DNA from: Trebouxia sp. TZW2008
Lineage: Eukaryota; Chlorophyta; Trebouxiophyceae; Trebouxiales; Trebouxiaceae
Direction of reading: 5' to 3'
DNA: 64,000 bases
Assembly: GCA_002118135.1 (NCBI GenBank)
Contig: BDIU01000194.1
Span: 186,001-250,000 of the forward strand
In this document: positions 39,501 to 44,805 of the stretch, piece by piece
How the letters are laid out: each line of letters begins with the position of its first letter
How positions within the stretch are numbered: position 1 is the stretch's first letter
Made by a program: the position numbers and the translations under genes
The notes under the pieces: model-generated
The model's database searches: none
Seen by the model: the letters and a program-made list of their open reading frames with translations, nothing else
What the model was told of the DNA's origin: nothing

Positions 39501-42500
39501 CAAATTGTCCATCGCCCAACAGATCAAACAGCTCAGCAGCAGCCTCGTCAGCTGACTTGCTGGCAAGAAGCACTCGAGTCACAGCCAAGGCTAGAGTGTC
39601 ATCTGAGGATGCTGCAGAGGAAGTGGCAGCTGCCTGATGACACCAGTCCCTGAGCCATTTAGCACCCACCTGCATGACAGCAGCACCTACTGATGCTGAT
39701 TGTCATGAACTCTCTTGAAGACTGTCAATGAGTCCAGAATATGTCATAGCATGACATACAATGGGTTCTGTTGGGACCGTCGAGTGGTATGATATGCAAG
39801 CCTACATGCTTGTCAAGCTTTGCAGATGCGGTCGGTCTCAGTTAGAAGTCTTGCTGGCTGCAGTATAATGCTTGGACATGGCCTTTCTGCTGAAAATTCT
39901 GCCCAGAATAGTGGACTTGCTATTCTGGGCATGCATGTACGCTGTGCAAGACAGCCACATTACACGTCATGCTTGGCTGTGGAAACAAACAACGCATGCA
40001 CAGCTATCCTCAAGCTGCCTGAAAAAGATGCCAATACTTCTGTTGTCAGCTGCACGCATAGCTGCTATGTCTGACTCAAGTGATACACAAGGAATTTTGA
40101 TCAAAACTACCATACCTTGGTGGTCAGAGCCCTTTTTGGTGCATACTCAGGATCCATCTCTACATCTTCCTCGCTGGCAAAGCCTGTCTGCCTTTGGTCA
40201 CTGTCAGCATCAGCACGCTGCGCTGTGTTGCTAGCAAACATCTCTTTCAGGCTCTGAACACTTGGCTCATGCCCAGATGTGTGCCTGGAGTACGCACAAG
40301 TCGCCAGTCAGCAAACATTAGATACGCTATCTGTAGACCAAATCATGGGAAGTCCATGAGATTTGCTGTCGCTAGATGTACAAGCGAACCCATCTCAAAT
40401 TGGGTCCCCAATCTGTCACTGGCTGGCCAAATTCATGATAGACTGATTGCGCATGTCAATGCGTAGAAAAGCAAACCCATCTTGGTGGGCACCCAGAGCG
40501 CTGTATTGGCAGGTCTGCATAGGCCTTGTGCGTACATCAGGTGCATGGAATATCCAGGCAAGCGTGCATGGTTTAAATGCAGCAGGTGGTCATGGGAATA
40601 GCTGTCACCTGTCATCAGCTGGCACAGCACCATTCAAGCTGTGACCAGCACATAGGGCCAGCACAACATCATCAGCGCTCCTATCTGGGGCAGGCATTCT
40701 GAAGGGCAAGTCGGCGCCATACTCCTTGGCGGCAGTAACATTCTGACTGCTGGATGTGACTGCTGACTTGCCTGCTCCCTTTGTAGGAGCATTTGCAATG
40801 GGTACAAGCTTCAGCTGCCAACCCTGCAGCATATACCCAACATATATTTCACATACATTCCACTTCCATACACATATGCTTCTTTATTTGTTTCTTATAT
40901 ATCTCTGTATTTCTTTATTGCTGCCTTTGGATATGAGCTGCGTCGTACGCAATGCAAAATCTGCTTGGTACATTGAGCATTGCAAGAGCATGTGCATGCA
41001 GCCAAGTAGTAGAATAAGGATAGAATAAGGTTGAAAGAGCGTGTACATGCTAGCATGCGCTGCGTTAATGCTTTTGCCATTCTTGTGCACATGGATGCAT
41101 GAAGTCGTTGAAACCATGTTTGCTTGTATGTATGATAATGGGTTTATGTCACCTTTAGGTCTCTGATCATGCCAATCAGGCTGAGAACTGTCTTGTCATC
41201 TGTTGTCCCAAGGACTTCCTCAGCAGCAGTCCTGCACATCAATCAGAGGCACTTGACATGCTGTGCATACACCAAGCAAAAGGGCAAGAGCCAGCCATGC
41301 GTCACCTGTACAGGTCAATTGCACGCACATAACCTGACCCCTGTCAATGTGGGCTTGAGCTGTACATGCACAAGTCCAAGGGGAGGCAACAGATGTGCAT
41401 CACCTGCATGGCTTGATGCACACCCATTACAGGTGATCTGTAAACTTGCGCTTCAAACGCTTTGCATGCCAGAGTGGAAGGGAAGTGACAGCTATGCATC
41501 ACCTGTATGGCTTCACTGCACACTCATCTCAGCAGACCCGGTCAGTTTGTGGTTGCAAAGCTGTGCAAGCATGAAGCCAAATGCAAGAGACAAACCATGA
41601 CCTGTATCATTGAATGGCAAAGCCATGACAGGTAACCTGCGATGTGTGTGCAGTGAGGCCATGCCGGTGACCCATAGCCATTTTTTCCTTTCGGCTTGAT
41701 GCATGCACAGCATTTCAATCATAGCTTGACAGGTAACATGTGATGGGTGTCAGGCTACCTGTCAACCTGCTTGAAATGCTTTGCATGCCACAGACAAAGC
41801 AGAAAATCAGCTATGCAATCACTCAATTGCATACCCCACACAGGATCACTGTCAATCTGCGCTTGAAATATCCAGCATGTACAAGGCCAAAGAGAAGAGA
41901 CAGCTACTGACCACCTGTGCCTTTGAAATACACACTCATTACAGATTGCCTGTCCACAAGCGCTTGAGATGCTGTGCACCCACAAGCCAAACAAGAAAAC
42001 CAGCTATGGGTTACCTGTATGGCTTCACTGCAGTTGCAAGGGAGGTTCTGCCTGACTGCAGCTTATCAGGAGGTGGGGCAGACTGGAGGCCGTCCCAAAC
42101 AGCCTCAGCTGCTTCATGGATCTCTGCTGATGAAGGTTCACCGCCCAGACAGCCTGCTATGGCCTTGATGTATTGCTCATATGCCTGTCTAGCTGCTTTG
42201 GGTGCTTTGTTCCAAGGCCCGATCAACTGTTGCGCGAACTTGGAAGCACCAGGAATGCTTGCCTGCTCAAGGACAAGATGCCAGTCAGGTGGGTTCGGTA
42301 TACAGAGGCAGCTTGAAGCCAGTGCTCAGCAGATGACCAGGAAGCGGCAGTACTTGGAAGACCTAGATTCAGGACAGCAGAAGCTTGCGACGGTAAAGAG
42401 TACTGATTCTGATCTTACACTTGTGCCACCAGCAGCAACACGTCTGGACTCCAGCTGCTTCGCGCGTTGCTGGTACTCGGCTGCGACGTCAACATTGCCT

Positions 42501-42673
42501 TGCTGAGTGATGAAAGCACGAAGCATGCCCGACAACCGCGGAACCTGCGCATGCCAAGTTCATGACCTGATGCAGACGCTGATTCTGCTCGTATGCACCC
42601 CGTGGCGCCAATCATTGGAGCGAATGATTACCTGAAGCTCGGCATGCTTCAGCTCTGCAGACTGATCTGACAT
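922..42673 (-). CDS. ASCC3: ASCC3/DExH14-type Ski2-like tandem helicase, 3' end outside window
   Basis: The family unwinds nucleic acid as the large subunit of the activating signal cointegrator complex; it splits collided ribosomes (RQT complex) and assists alkylation repair. Twenty-nine exons join with continuous phase into 1536 codons (exon coordinates are in the block entries). The order is N-terminal domain, first RecA pair with APTGAGKT (about residue 533), [13 protein letters not shown] and [11 protein letters not shown], winged-helix and Sec63-like region, then second RecA pair with [13 protein letters not shown] and [16 protein letters not shown]. The last motif and the [11 protein letters not shown] start fit ASCC3, not the spliceosomal paralogue Brr2. 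By homology about 660 residues remain to the left. Exons occupy about 11 percent of the span; introns are swollen by repeats and exon-edge copies. The ATG at 42673 in a 14-codon first exon is the least certain part; homology begins in exon 2. Confidence 0.93.
1150..1455 (-). repeat. Echoes of helicase exon 29 (acceptor side)
   Basis: A copy at about 1255-1336 repeats GTGCTGCAG/AGGTCC and encodes [20 protein letters not shown], degenerating after SRM. Shorter remnants of the same edge lie near 1150-1185 and 1430-1455 (RGSVLEVI). All lie upstream of the real exon. Confidence 0.85.
1650..4870. repeat. Tandem array, about 290-base unit, 11 copies
   Basis: The phrase GCAACCTGTTCTGAGTG recurs near 1818, 2107, 2397, 2688, 2980, 3271, 3556, 3835, 4133, 4556 and 4846. 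Spacing is 279-298 bases except one longer interval before 4556. Units are diverged by substitutions and small indels. It fills most of helicase intron 28 and does not resemble any exon. Confidence 0.9.
4983..5044 (+). mobile_element. Non-LTR retrotransposon 3' end (short copy)
   Basis: Reads LIAPVRT and then the GTCCTGCTGAGCCTGTC core, the same end-of-ORF plus 3' UTR as the longer element at 8435-9080. 5'-truncated, plus strand, inside the helicase gene. Confidence 0.75.
5045..5940. repeat. Diverged low-copy repeats in helicase intron 28
   Basis: Loose duplications such as GCATCACCGCAAGTGTTGCC (about 5117) against AGCATAAACCCAAGCGTTGCC (about 5333), and intron sequence near 5640-5690 that resembles 6050-6090. 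No coding feature is seen. Confidence 0.45.
5943..6020 (-). repeat. Echo of helicase exon 28 3' end with intact donor
   Basis: Encodes [20 protein letters not shown] and LLGADR and ends in CAG/GTACGC at 5943, exactly 147 bases past the real donor at 6090. The reading frame stays open between the two. Confidence 0.9.
6329..6692 (-). repeat. Two tandem echoes of helicase exon 28 5' part, 182-base period
   Basis: The nearer copy (to 6510) encodes [20 protein letters not shown] and [13 protein letters not shown] with an intact TGCAG acceptor. The farther copy (to 6692) is more decayed and its acceptor is CTG. Both include about 43 bases of the intron before exon 28. Confidence 0.9.
7040..7086. 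repeat. CAG microsatellite
   Basis: GCA/CAG run in helicase intron 27, interrupted once near its start. Non-coding. Confidence 0.85.
7715..8090 (-). repeat. Echoes of helicase exon 26 5' part
   Basis: Three decayed copies (about 7720-7790, 7833-7890, 7960-8090) of the acceptor side of exon 26, recognisable by the CCAGGAAT/GGCCCT stretch and the 'GGGGTCAAGGTCC' equivalent further into the exon. Confidence 0.7.
8435..9080 (-). mobile_element. Decayed non-LTR retrotransposon (LINE), reverse-transcriptase C-terminal region and 3' end
   Basis: The minus strand encodes [39 protein letters not shown] and [13 protein letters not shown], the hallmark end of LINE reverse transcriptases. After a stop and a frame change it continues with GRPRDTWQS and [17 protein letters not shown], then a stop and a short 3' UTR with GAAATGAAAATGAATGA. 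Stops and frameshifts make it dead. The 5' part is missing. The clade cannot be set by eye. Confidence 0.88.
9610..9778 (-). repeat. Echo of helicase exon 25 5' part
   Basis: About 165 bases repeating the acceptor (CTGCAG/GACGGT) and the first two thirds of exon 25 ([28 protein letters not shown]). In-frame stops follow. Period 201 bases. Confidence 0.9.
10077..13458 (-). CDS. ASCC3: Helicase exons 21-24: Sec63-like domain of first cassette
   Basis: Exon 21 (13458-13303) encodes [16 protein letters not shown] and HGKVNILLQ. Exon 22 (12792-12646) encodes [20 protein letters not shown]. Exon 23 (11679-11563) encodes [15 protein letters not shown]. Exon 24 (10198-10077) encodes [17 protein letters not shown] and EAQLQPITR. 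These are the 'KINILLQTYISR', 'RLWGWASPLRQF' and 'IQPITR' segments of ASCC3. Exons 21 to 23 are all phase 0 and multiples of three, so each could be skipped in frame. Confidence 0.93.
10700..10793 (+). mobile_element. Non-LTR retrotransposon 3' end (short copy)
   Basis: CTGGGCCTGCTGAGCCTGTC core followed by a tail rich in GAAT/GAATGA repeats; same family as 8435-9080, opposite orientation. Confidence 0.75.
11215..11440 (-). repeat. Two echoes of helicase exon 23 3' end
   Basis: Copies at about 11215-11295 and 11372-11440 repeat the end of exon 23 ([14 protein letters not shown] and its donor) in decayed form. Both lie downstream of the exon. Confidence 0.8.
11932..12066. ncRNA. Long imperfect hairpin (possible small-RNA precursor)
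   Basis: 11932-11954 is a perfect 23-base reverse complement of 12044-12066. The inner arms 11955-11993 and about 12005-12043 pair at roughly 70 percent. Total 135 bases with a small loop near 11999, inside helicase intron 22. Resembles an algal miRNA precursor or a foldback element; transcription is unknown. Confidence 0.4.
12405..12565 (-). repeat. Two echoes of helicase exon 22 3' end
   Basis: Copies near 12405-12450 and 12495-12560 repeat [11 protein letters not shown] and the following GTGCACAC intron start in decayed form, downstream of exon 22. Confidence 0.8.
13168..13255 (-). repeat. Echo of helicase exon 21 3' end
   Basis: Repeats the CACTTTGACATCAAGGGCGG to GTGAGT segment of exon 21 in decayed form with an intact CAG/GTGAGT donor, downstream of the exon. 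Confidence 0.85.
13879..16296 (-). CDS. ASCC3: Helicase exons 19-20: winged-helix region
   Basis: Exon 19 (16296-16161) encodes [20 protein letters not shown] and [14 protein letters not shown], the conserved 'SYTYLYVRMxxNPLAYG' of the family. Exon 20 (14059-13879) encodes [20 protein letters not shown] and [16 protein letters not shown], matching 'DLGRTASHYYI'. Phase enters exon 19 at 1 and exon 20 at 2. Exon 20 is preceded by three near-complete degenerate tandem copies of itself. Confidence 0.93.
14060..14603 (-). repeat. Three tandem degenerate copies of helicase exon 20
   Basis: Acceptors TTGCAG/GAAGACT recur at 14059 (real), 14240, 14422 and 14603, period 181-182 bases. Copies encode fragments such as [18 protein letters not shown] and [19 protein letters not shown] but carry frameshifts. 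Confidence 0.92.
14619..14656. other. Perfect 14-bp inverted repeat, 10-base loop
   Basis: GTTGCTGATACAGG and its exact reverse complement flank a 10-base spacer at the far edge of the exon 20 copy array. Confidence 0.7.
15770..16060 (-). repeat. Three echoes of helicase exon 19 3' end
   Basis: Copies near 15774, 15885 and 16024 repeat the exon end (GATCCCAGACTAGAAGCTCG and its donor) with increasing decay, all downstream of exon 19. Confidence 0.75.
16300..18545. repeat. Satellite-like array, about 190-200-base unit
   Basis: The phrase CAGGCAGCATG and its variants recur roughly every 190-200 bases with GCAAGGCATCA and CAGCAACAAGTGCAAAG between. Highly diverged. Fills part of helicase intron 18. 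A 15-base foldback (17106-17143) interrupts one unit. Confidence 0.8.
18560..19040. repeat. Two-copy repeat, about 230-base unit
   Basis: Two diverged direct copies around GAGTCTGTCACAGTGCAGCA / AAGTCTGTCATAGTGCTGCA and CAACACTGCTGTCTTG. Confidence 0.65.
19040..20080. repeat. Tandem array, about 180-base unit, 5-6 copies
   Basis: Units share TTTGTCAACAG, GACAGACA and TTGCTTGCAGCCCATGAG, spaced about 178-182 bases. Unrelated in sequence to the neighbouring arrays. Confidence 0.8.
20095..20170 (-). repeat. Echo of helicase exon 18 3' end with a GT donor
   Basis: A decayed copy of the end of exon 18. The position that is GC (GCAAGT) at the real donor reads GTAAGC here. Confidence 0.7.
20220..25528 (-). 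CDS. ASCC3: Helicase exons 16-18: second RecA domain
   Basis: Exon 16 (25528-25344) encodes [17 protein letters not shown] and KKSRNK. Exon 17 (20993-20776) encodes [18 protein letters not shown] (motif IV region) and [20 protein letters not shown] (motif V). Exon 18 (20408-20220) encodes [15 protein letters not shown] (motif VI) and DNLNAEIVL. Intron 16 is 4.35 kb and filled with a diverged repeat array. Exon 18 ends at AG followed by GCAAGT, a consensus GC-AG donor; a GT donor there is excluded because the next exon continues only from this point. Confidence 0.93.
20575..20712 (-). repeat. Echoes of helicase exon 17 3' end
   Basis: One clear copy (about 20640-20710) encodes [20 protein letters not shown] and a fainter one (20575-20640) encodes [16 protein letters not shown]. 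Both lie downstream of exon 17. Confidence 0.85.
21015..21325 (-). repeat. Echoes of helicase exon 17 5' part
   Basis: Three copies upstream of the exon encode [36 protein letters not shown] and [15 protein letters not shown]. Acceptor positions are partly kept. Confidence 0.85.
21326..21950 (-). other. Helicase intron 16, unremarkable part
   Basis: No exon, array or RNA gene recognised. Confidence 0.5.
21950..24720. repeat. Diverged tandem array, unit about 430-600 bases
   Basis: Blocks containing 'CAGCTTCAGCACCTCTCTCTACATGC'-like, GCAAGTTTCACTGCCTCT and TTGTTGCCAGCCTGTTG segments recur about five times (for example near 23445, 23905 and 24340). Non-coding; fills helicase intron 16. Confidence 0.7.
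23546..23582. other. Perfect 12-bp inverted repeat, 13-base loop
   Basis: GCCTAGCACTTG and its exact reverse complement flank a 13-base spacer. Confidence 0.7.
25120..25210 (-). repeat. Echo of helicase exon 16 3' end
   Basis: Repeats the exon end (AAGATGTCAAGAAGTCACGT and bases upstream) about 215 bases further on, decayed, downstream of the exon. Confidence 0.8.
25570..25675. repeat. Minisatellite GAGAAGCAAAGAATGAGCAGCA
   Basis: Short direct repeats of about 16 and 32 bases just upstream of exon 16. Confidence 0.8.
26920..27335. repeat. Tandem array, about 55-base unit
   Basis: Units carry CTTGCTGAGCACAGTTGGCA and variants, about seven copies, diverged. Confidence 0.8.
27408..27532. repeat. 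Two direct copies of a 63-base unit
   Basis: TGCTTAGACAGTGATGCAGC and following bases are repeated almost exactly, suggesting a recent duplication. Confidence 0.85.
27965..28035 (-). mobile_element. Non-LTR retrotransposon 3' end (short copy)
   Basis: Minus-strand CTGGGCCTGCTGAGCCTGTC core followed by GAGTGAAATGAAG tail; same family as 8435-9080. Confidence 0.7.
28040..30030 (-). other. Helicase intron 15, unremarkable part
   Basis: About 2 kb with no exon, clear array or RNA gene recognised apart from short repeats around GACTGACTGACCC near 28640-28680. Confidence 0.5.
30031..30130. other. Imperfect inverted repeat
   Basis: GCTTGAGCTATTCAATCTGC (30031-30050) pairs with 30112-30130 with few mismatches around a 60-base spacer. 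Confidence 0.5.
30567..34449 (-). CDS. ASCC3: Helicase exons 12-15: first RecA domain (ATP-binding)
   Basis: Exon 12 (34449-34202) carries Walker [12 protein letters not shown] and [10 protein letters not shown] (motif Ia). Exon 13 (32285-32125) carries [12 protein letters not shown] and [12 protein letters not shown] (motif Ic). The Walker B box DEVH is split, DE ending exon 13 and VH starting exon 14 (31946-31881). Exon 15 (30782-30567) has [19 protein letters not shown] (motif III) and FRPVPL. No catalytic residue is missing, so the cassette looks active. The introns hold two to five edge copies each. Confidence 0.95.
30825..31300 (-). repeat. Three tandem echoes of helicase exon 15 5' half, about 167-base period
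   Basis: Acceptor positions 30948, 31115 and 31283 follow the real 30782. The middle copy still encodes [20 protein letters not shown]. The farthest has lost the AG of its acceptor. Confidence 0.93.
32420..33250 (-). repeat. Five echoes of helicase exon 13 5' end
   Basis: Copies of the acceptor plus AAGGTGGCAGAGCTAACAGG-like exon start near 32430-32490, 32540-32605, 32820-32880, 33090-33160 and 33215-33250, decaying with distance, all upstream of exon 13. Confidence 0.85.
33930..34160 (-). repeat. Two echoes of helicase exon 12 3' end
   Basis: Copies at about 33930-33995 and 34080-34150 repeat the segment encoding [18 protein letters not shown] and its GTATGT/GTACAG donor, downstream of exon 12. 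Confidence 0.9.
34550..34765 (-). repeat. Two echoes of helicase exon 12 5' end
   Basis: Copies at about 34552-34635 ([20 protein letters not shown]) and 34685-34755 (more decayed) lie upstream of exon 12. Confidence 0.9.
34875..35255 (-). repeat. Echoes flanking helicase exon 11
   Basis: A copy of the exon 3' end (CAGCTGGCATTTGCAGGCT) lies near 34880-34915 downstream, and a copy of the acceptor plus exon start near 35205-35255 upstream. Confidence 0.75.
35046..36879 (-). CDS. ASCC3: Helicase exons 10-11: linker before first RecA domain
   Basis: Exon 10 (36879-36690) encodes the segment with [19 protein letters not shown] and [10 protein letters not shown], the algal form of the plant 'ALPQGTTRK' region. 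Exon 11 (35171-35046) encodes [14 protein letters not shown] and [16 protein letters not shown], which leads directly into the Q-motif region of the first helicase cassette. Donors are GTGGGT and GTAAGC. Both exons are flanked on both sides by degraded copies of their own edges. Confidence 0.88.
36230..36545 (-). repeat. Echoes of helicase exon 10 3' end
   Basis: Copies near 36240-36285, 36320-36395 and 36470-36545 repeat the segment encoding [16 protein letters not shown] and its GGTGGGTTT donor, decayed, downstream of exon 10. Confidence 0.8.
36995..37150 (-). repeat. Echo of helicase exon 10 5' part
   Basis: Encodes [20 protein letters not shown], a near-intact copy of [19 protein letters not shown], upstream of exon 10. 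Confidence 0.9.
37500..37585. repeat. AGCATGTCAGC minisatellite
   Basis: Short direct repeats of GCAGCATGTCAGC in helicase intron 9. Confidence 0.75.
37625..38000 (-). repeat. Duplicated block and echo of helicase exon 9 3' end
   Basis: About 290 bases recur: GCACACCACATGAAGCTGTC (37659) against AACACACCATGTGAAGCTGTT (37929). The copy near 37868-37920 also repeats the exon 9 end and the following intron start. Confidence 0.7.
38331..42673 (-). CDS. ASCC3: Helicase exons 1-9: N-terminal domain
   Basis: Exons on the minus strand: 42673-42632, 42544-42419, 42262-42015, 41231-41153, 40823-40609, 40251-40116, 39669-39473, 38730-38632 and 38398-38331. Recognisable pieces are [11 protein letters not shown] (exon 2), [20 protein letters not shown] (exon 3), KEYGADLPF (exon 5), [10 protein letters not shown] with [13 protein letters not shown] (exon 7) and the basic stretch [12 protein letters not shown] (exon 9), all in the order seen in plant DExH14 and animal ASCC3. 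Exon 6 must use the second AG of a CAGAG acceptor to keep phase. Exons 4-8 are the only part of the gene whose flanks show no clear exon-edge copies. Confidence 0.85.
39901..39930. other. Perfect 11-bp inverted repeat, 8-base loop
   Basis: GCCCAGAATAG and its exact reverse complement flank an 8-base spacer in helicase intron 6. Confidence 0.7.
41290..42010. repeat. Array of about 115-base units carrying helicase exon 3 end and donor, one unit inverted
   Basis: Minus-strand units repeat AAGCCATACAG/GT with GCATAGCTG (donor equivalents near 41401 and 41502, fainter near 41305). A unit near 41580-41730 has the opposite orientation (GCAGTGAGGCCATGCCGGTG on the plus strand). Confidence 0.75.
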
Positions 42674-43089
42674 GGCTCCCGGACTTTTCTCGGCAATGAC
42701 CTTTTACGAAGCGACGACAATGCTACACTTCCGGTGTCGCAACCGATGCGAAGTTTGAGGCAGTGGCACGACAAATCGGACGCTGCAGCGTACTCAATCA
42801 AACCGAAGAGGTGAAAGATCAGGAAGCTGTGTCGCGGAGCAACGAATCAGCCCAGCAGAAGCAGATGCAGCGTTGTGTGCATGCAGGCGACCATCCGCTG
42901 AACCCTCTGCACCGTCAGGCCTGGCGGAAACTGCAATTGCTTTGGCAAGTGCGTGGCCTTGAAACGCCTTCCTGAAACGCCTGCTAGGGTTGTCAAGCTT
43001 CAGTTGAGCTCGAGAAGCTCCACAGGAAGTCCCAACTCGACAAGCTTTTCGCCCGGACTACGCAGCAGATATAAATCAGTTCGAACGCC
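42674..43089. promoter_or_regulatory. Divergent promoter interval: helicase and hypothetical protein
   Basis: 416 bases separate the two opposed start codons. An ATATAAAT stretch at 43069-43076 lies 14 bases before the plus-strand ATG, very close for a TATA box. No other element is identified. Confidence 0.4.
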
Positions 43090-44006
43090 ATGGATGTCGA
43101 CAGAACAAAAGACACTGAGGTGAAGCATGTCGCATCGAACGGGAGCTCGTACAAGAGCTAGCTTTCACTTCTCGACTGTCCTGCGCATGCAGTGATCAAC
43201 CGTGGCTCGGTTGCAGTAGTCATGCGTTGATGCTGCGCGTACACAGTTTGAATAAATGCACGCCTTGAATTGAGAATGGGAACAGCTTGTGCACGGAACT
43301 GCTACGTGTGACACGTTATGCGCATCCATCCGTATGTGGTTCTGCAGGGTTCCGCCGGCGAGAAGAAGGATTCTGGGTACCTTGGAGGAGCACCTAGCAA
43401 TCTCGTAGTCAAAGAGGGACGTGTGCTGGTCCACAATGCTGACGAGCTGCCCAAAGGCGGAAAGCGTCACGGCAAAGTCAGCCTTGCAGACATGGAGTAC
43501 TCAGGTACAGATCGAGGACACCGGCGGGCACACGGCCCCCAAACCTATCGGGTCGTGCCCTTGCGTGTTACATATCTATCGAGTAGAGCACCCATCGTCC
43601 ACCTTGCATGCTGCATATGCATATTTTGGTCTGCAGCGGTACACTGTAGGCATGTAACCTTGGCAATGTGCAGACTGCAGAGCACATTTCAGCTTGTGGG
43701 TATTGCATGTTTCACCTTGGACGTGAACTTTTAGCTCACAGCACTGGCCATCTGCCATCGAGAATCCTTTCAACTGCAATTTGGGCAGGTCTGCAACATT
43801 CTATAACAAGCATTGCTGGCAAGCTGTCTGAAGCCAAGTCGCATTTCCAGGCTTGGGTTCTTCAATGGGCACTGCATCAGCAGGAGCTGTTGACAGCACT
43901 GCTACAGGGTATTGCGGACCTGAGAACACACAAGCAAACACTGATGCAGCAGAGCGCAGCAGTGGCCCAAAGTGACGCTGATACTTGTTGGCTGCGCATG
44001 CGGTAG
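43090..44006 (+). CDS. Hypothetical protein, 134 residues, three exons
   Basis: I do not recognise this protein. Exons 43090-43119, 43348-43504 and 43789-44006 join in phase (0, then 1) to 405 bases with TAG at the end. The splice sites are good (GAG/GTGAAG, TTCTGCAG, TCAG/GTACAG, TTGGGCAG). The N-terminal half is polar and basic (DELPKGGKRHGKVSLADMEY). The C-terminal half looks helical and coiled-coil-like (KLSEAKSHFQAWVLQWALHQ, then QELLTALLQGIADLRTHKQT). No signal peptide or membrane segment is seen. The ATG has a CCATGG context and is head-to-head with the helicase gene. The first 10-codon exon is the weakest part; an alternative is the in-frame ATG at 43318 without exon 1. Confidence 0.5.
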
Positions 44007-44300
44007 GACTGATGTGCTGTCGGAAATGTAGTTCAGGTGTAGGACCTGCTGCAGCTTTGAATTCATCATTGCCTGGTTTTGAAAGGCGTACTGTGCTATA
44101 GGCAGGCGGTCATGCAGGTAGCTTGTTGTGCAGATTTAGAATTTTGATGCAGCTTGATATATTCATCTTTGCTTTGTTCAGAGGCACATGTATACATGCA
44201 TGATCACTGCACAGGCAGGTTGTTGTACAGGTAGCTACATTGTTATAGCTGCATCAGCAGCAGCTTTCCATGCAGCTTCAACTGATCGTGCTTGCTTGAC

Positions 44301-44305
44301 TGTAA
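44301..44305 (+). terminator. TGTAA poly(A) signal candidate, hypothetical gene
   Basis: Chlorophyte-type poly(A) signal 295 bases past the TAG at 44006. Confidence 0.35.
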
Positions 44306-44712
44306 CAGCCATTATTCAGACAGATGGCTTTGTACACAACCACATGTGCAGGTGTCTTGCCTTTCTTATATACCACAGGCTGGGGTCTCTACCGTTTTTG
44401 ACCCTTTATAGGTTGATGAGATACGCAGCTTGTCCTGATTTGGTATAATTTACCTCAGTGATTCCAGCTTCCTTTGAGTTGATACATTGTGTTGATACAC
44501 TCAAGACATCAATCAGCACGTCAGTGAATGATAATGTGATGCATACGCATTCAAAAGGCATGCTGCATTGCATATCCACAAAAACAAATGCCAAGCAATG
44601 GAAACCTTGACTTCAAGCTTAAGCAACGTTTAACATGCTTCAACTACATACGCCTGGAGATACGGCGTAAGCACCATGCATACTTTTGGTAAGAAGCCTG
44701 TTAGTGTACCAG

Positions 44713-44717
44713 TTACA
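44713..44717 (-). terminator. TGTAA poly(A) signal, isomerase
   Basis: TGTAA on the minus strand 89 bases past the TGA at 44806. Confidence 0.5.
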
Positions 44718-44805
44718 GTTCAAAGTGTGCTGTAGTTTTGGCTGCAGCTTCAACAGGCGGACATCAAGTGCAATGCTGCAATGGATTTTGCTCCCATGCC
44801 TATTG

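Larger units (their letters stand above)
44007..44805. other. Convergent intergenic space
   Basis: The 3' flanks of the hypothetical gene (plus) and the isomerase gene (minus). Apart from the two TGTAA signals listed separately, I see no gene or repeat here. Confidence 0.6.

Noticed and set aside
922..42673. Brr2 (U5 snRNP helicase) as the identity of the large gene
   Set aside because: The N-terminus, the [16 protein letters not shown] motif of cassette 2 and the FN3-like region match ASCC3/DExH14; Brr2 differs at these places.
42763..42975. 70-codon plus-strand frame in the divergent promoter
   Set aside because: No homology, ends before the better-supported exon at 43090 and has no splice link to it.
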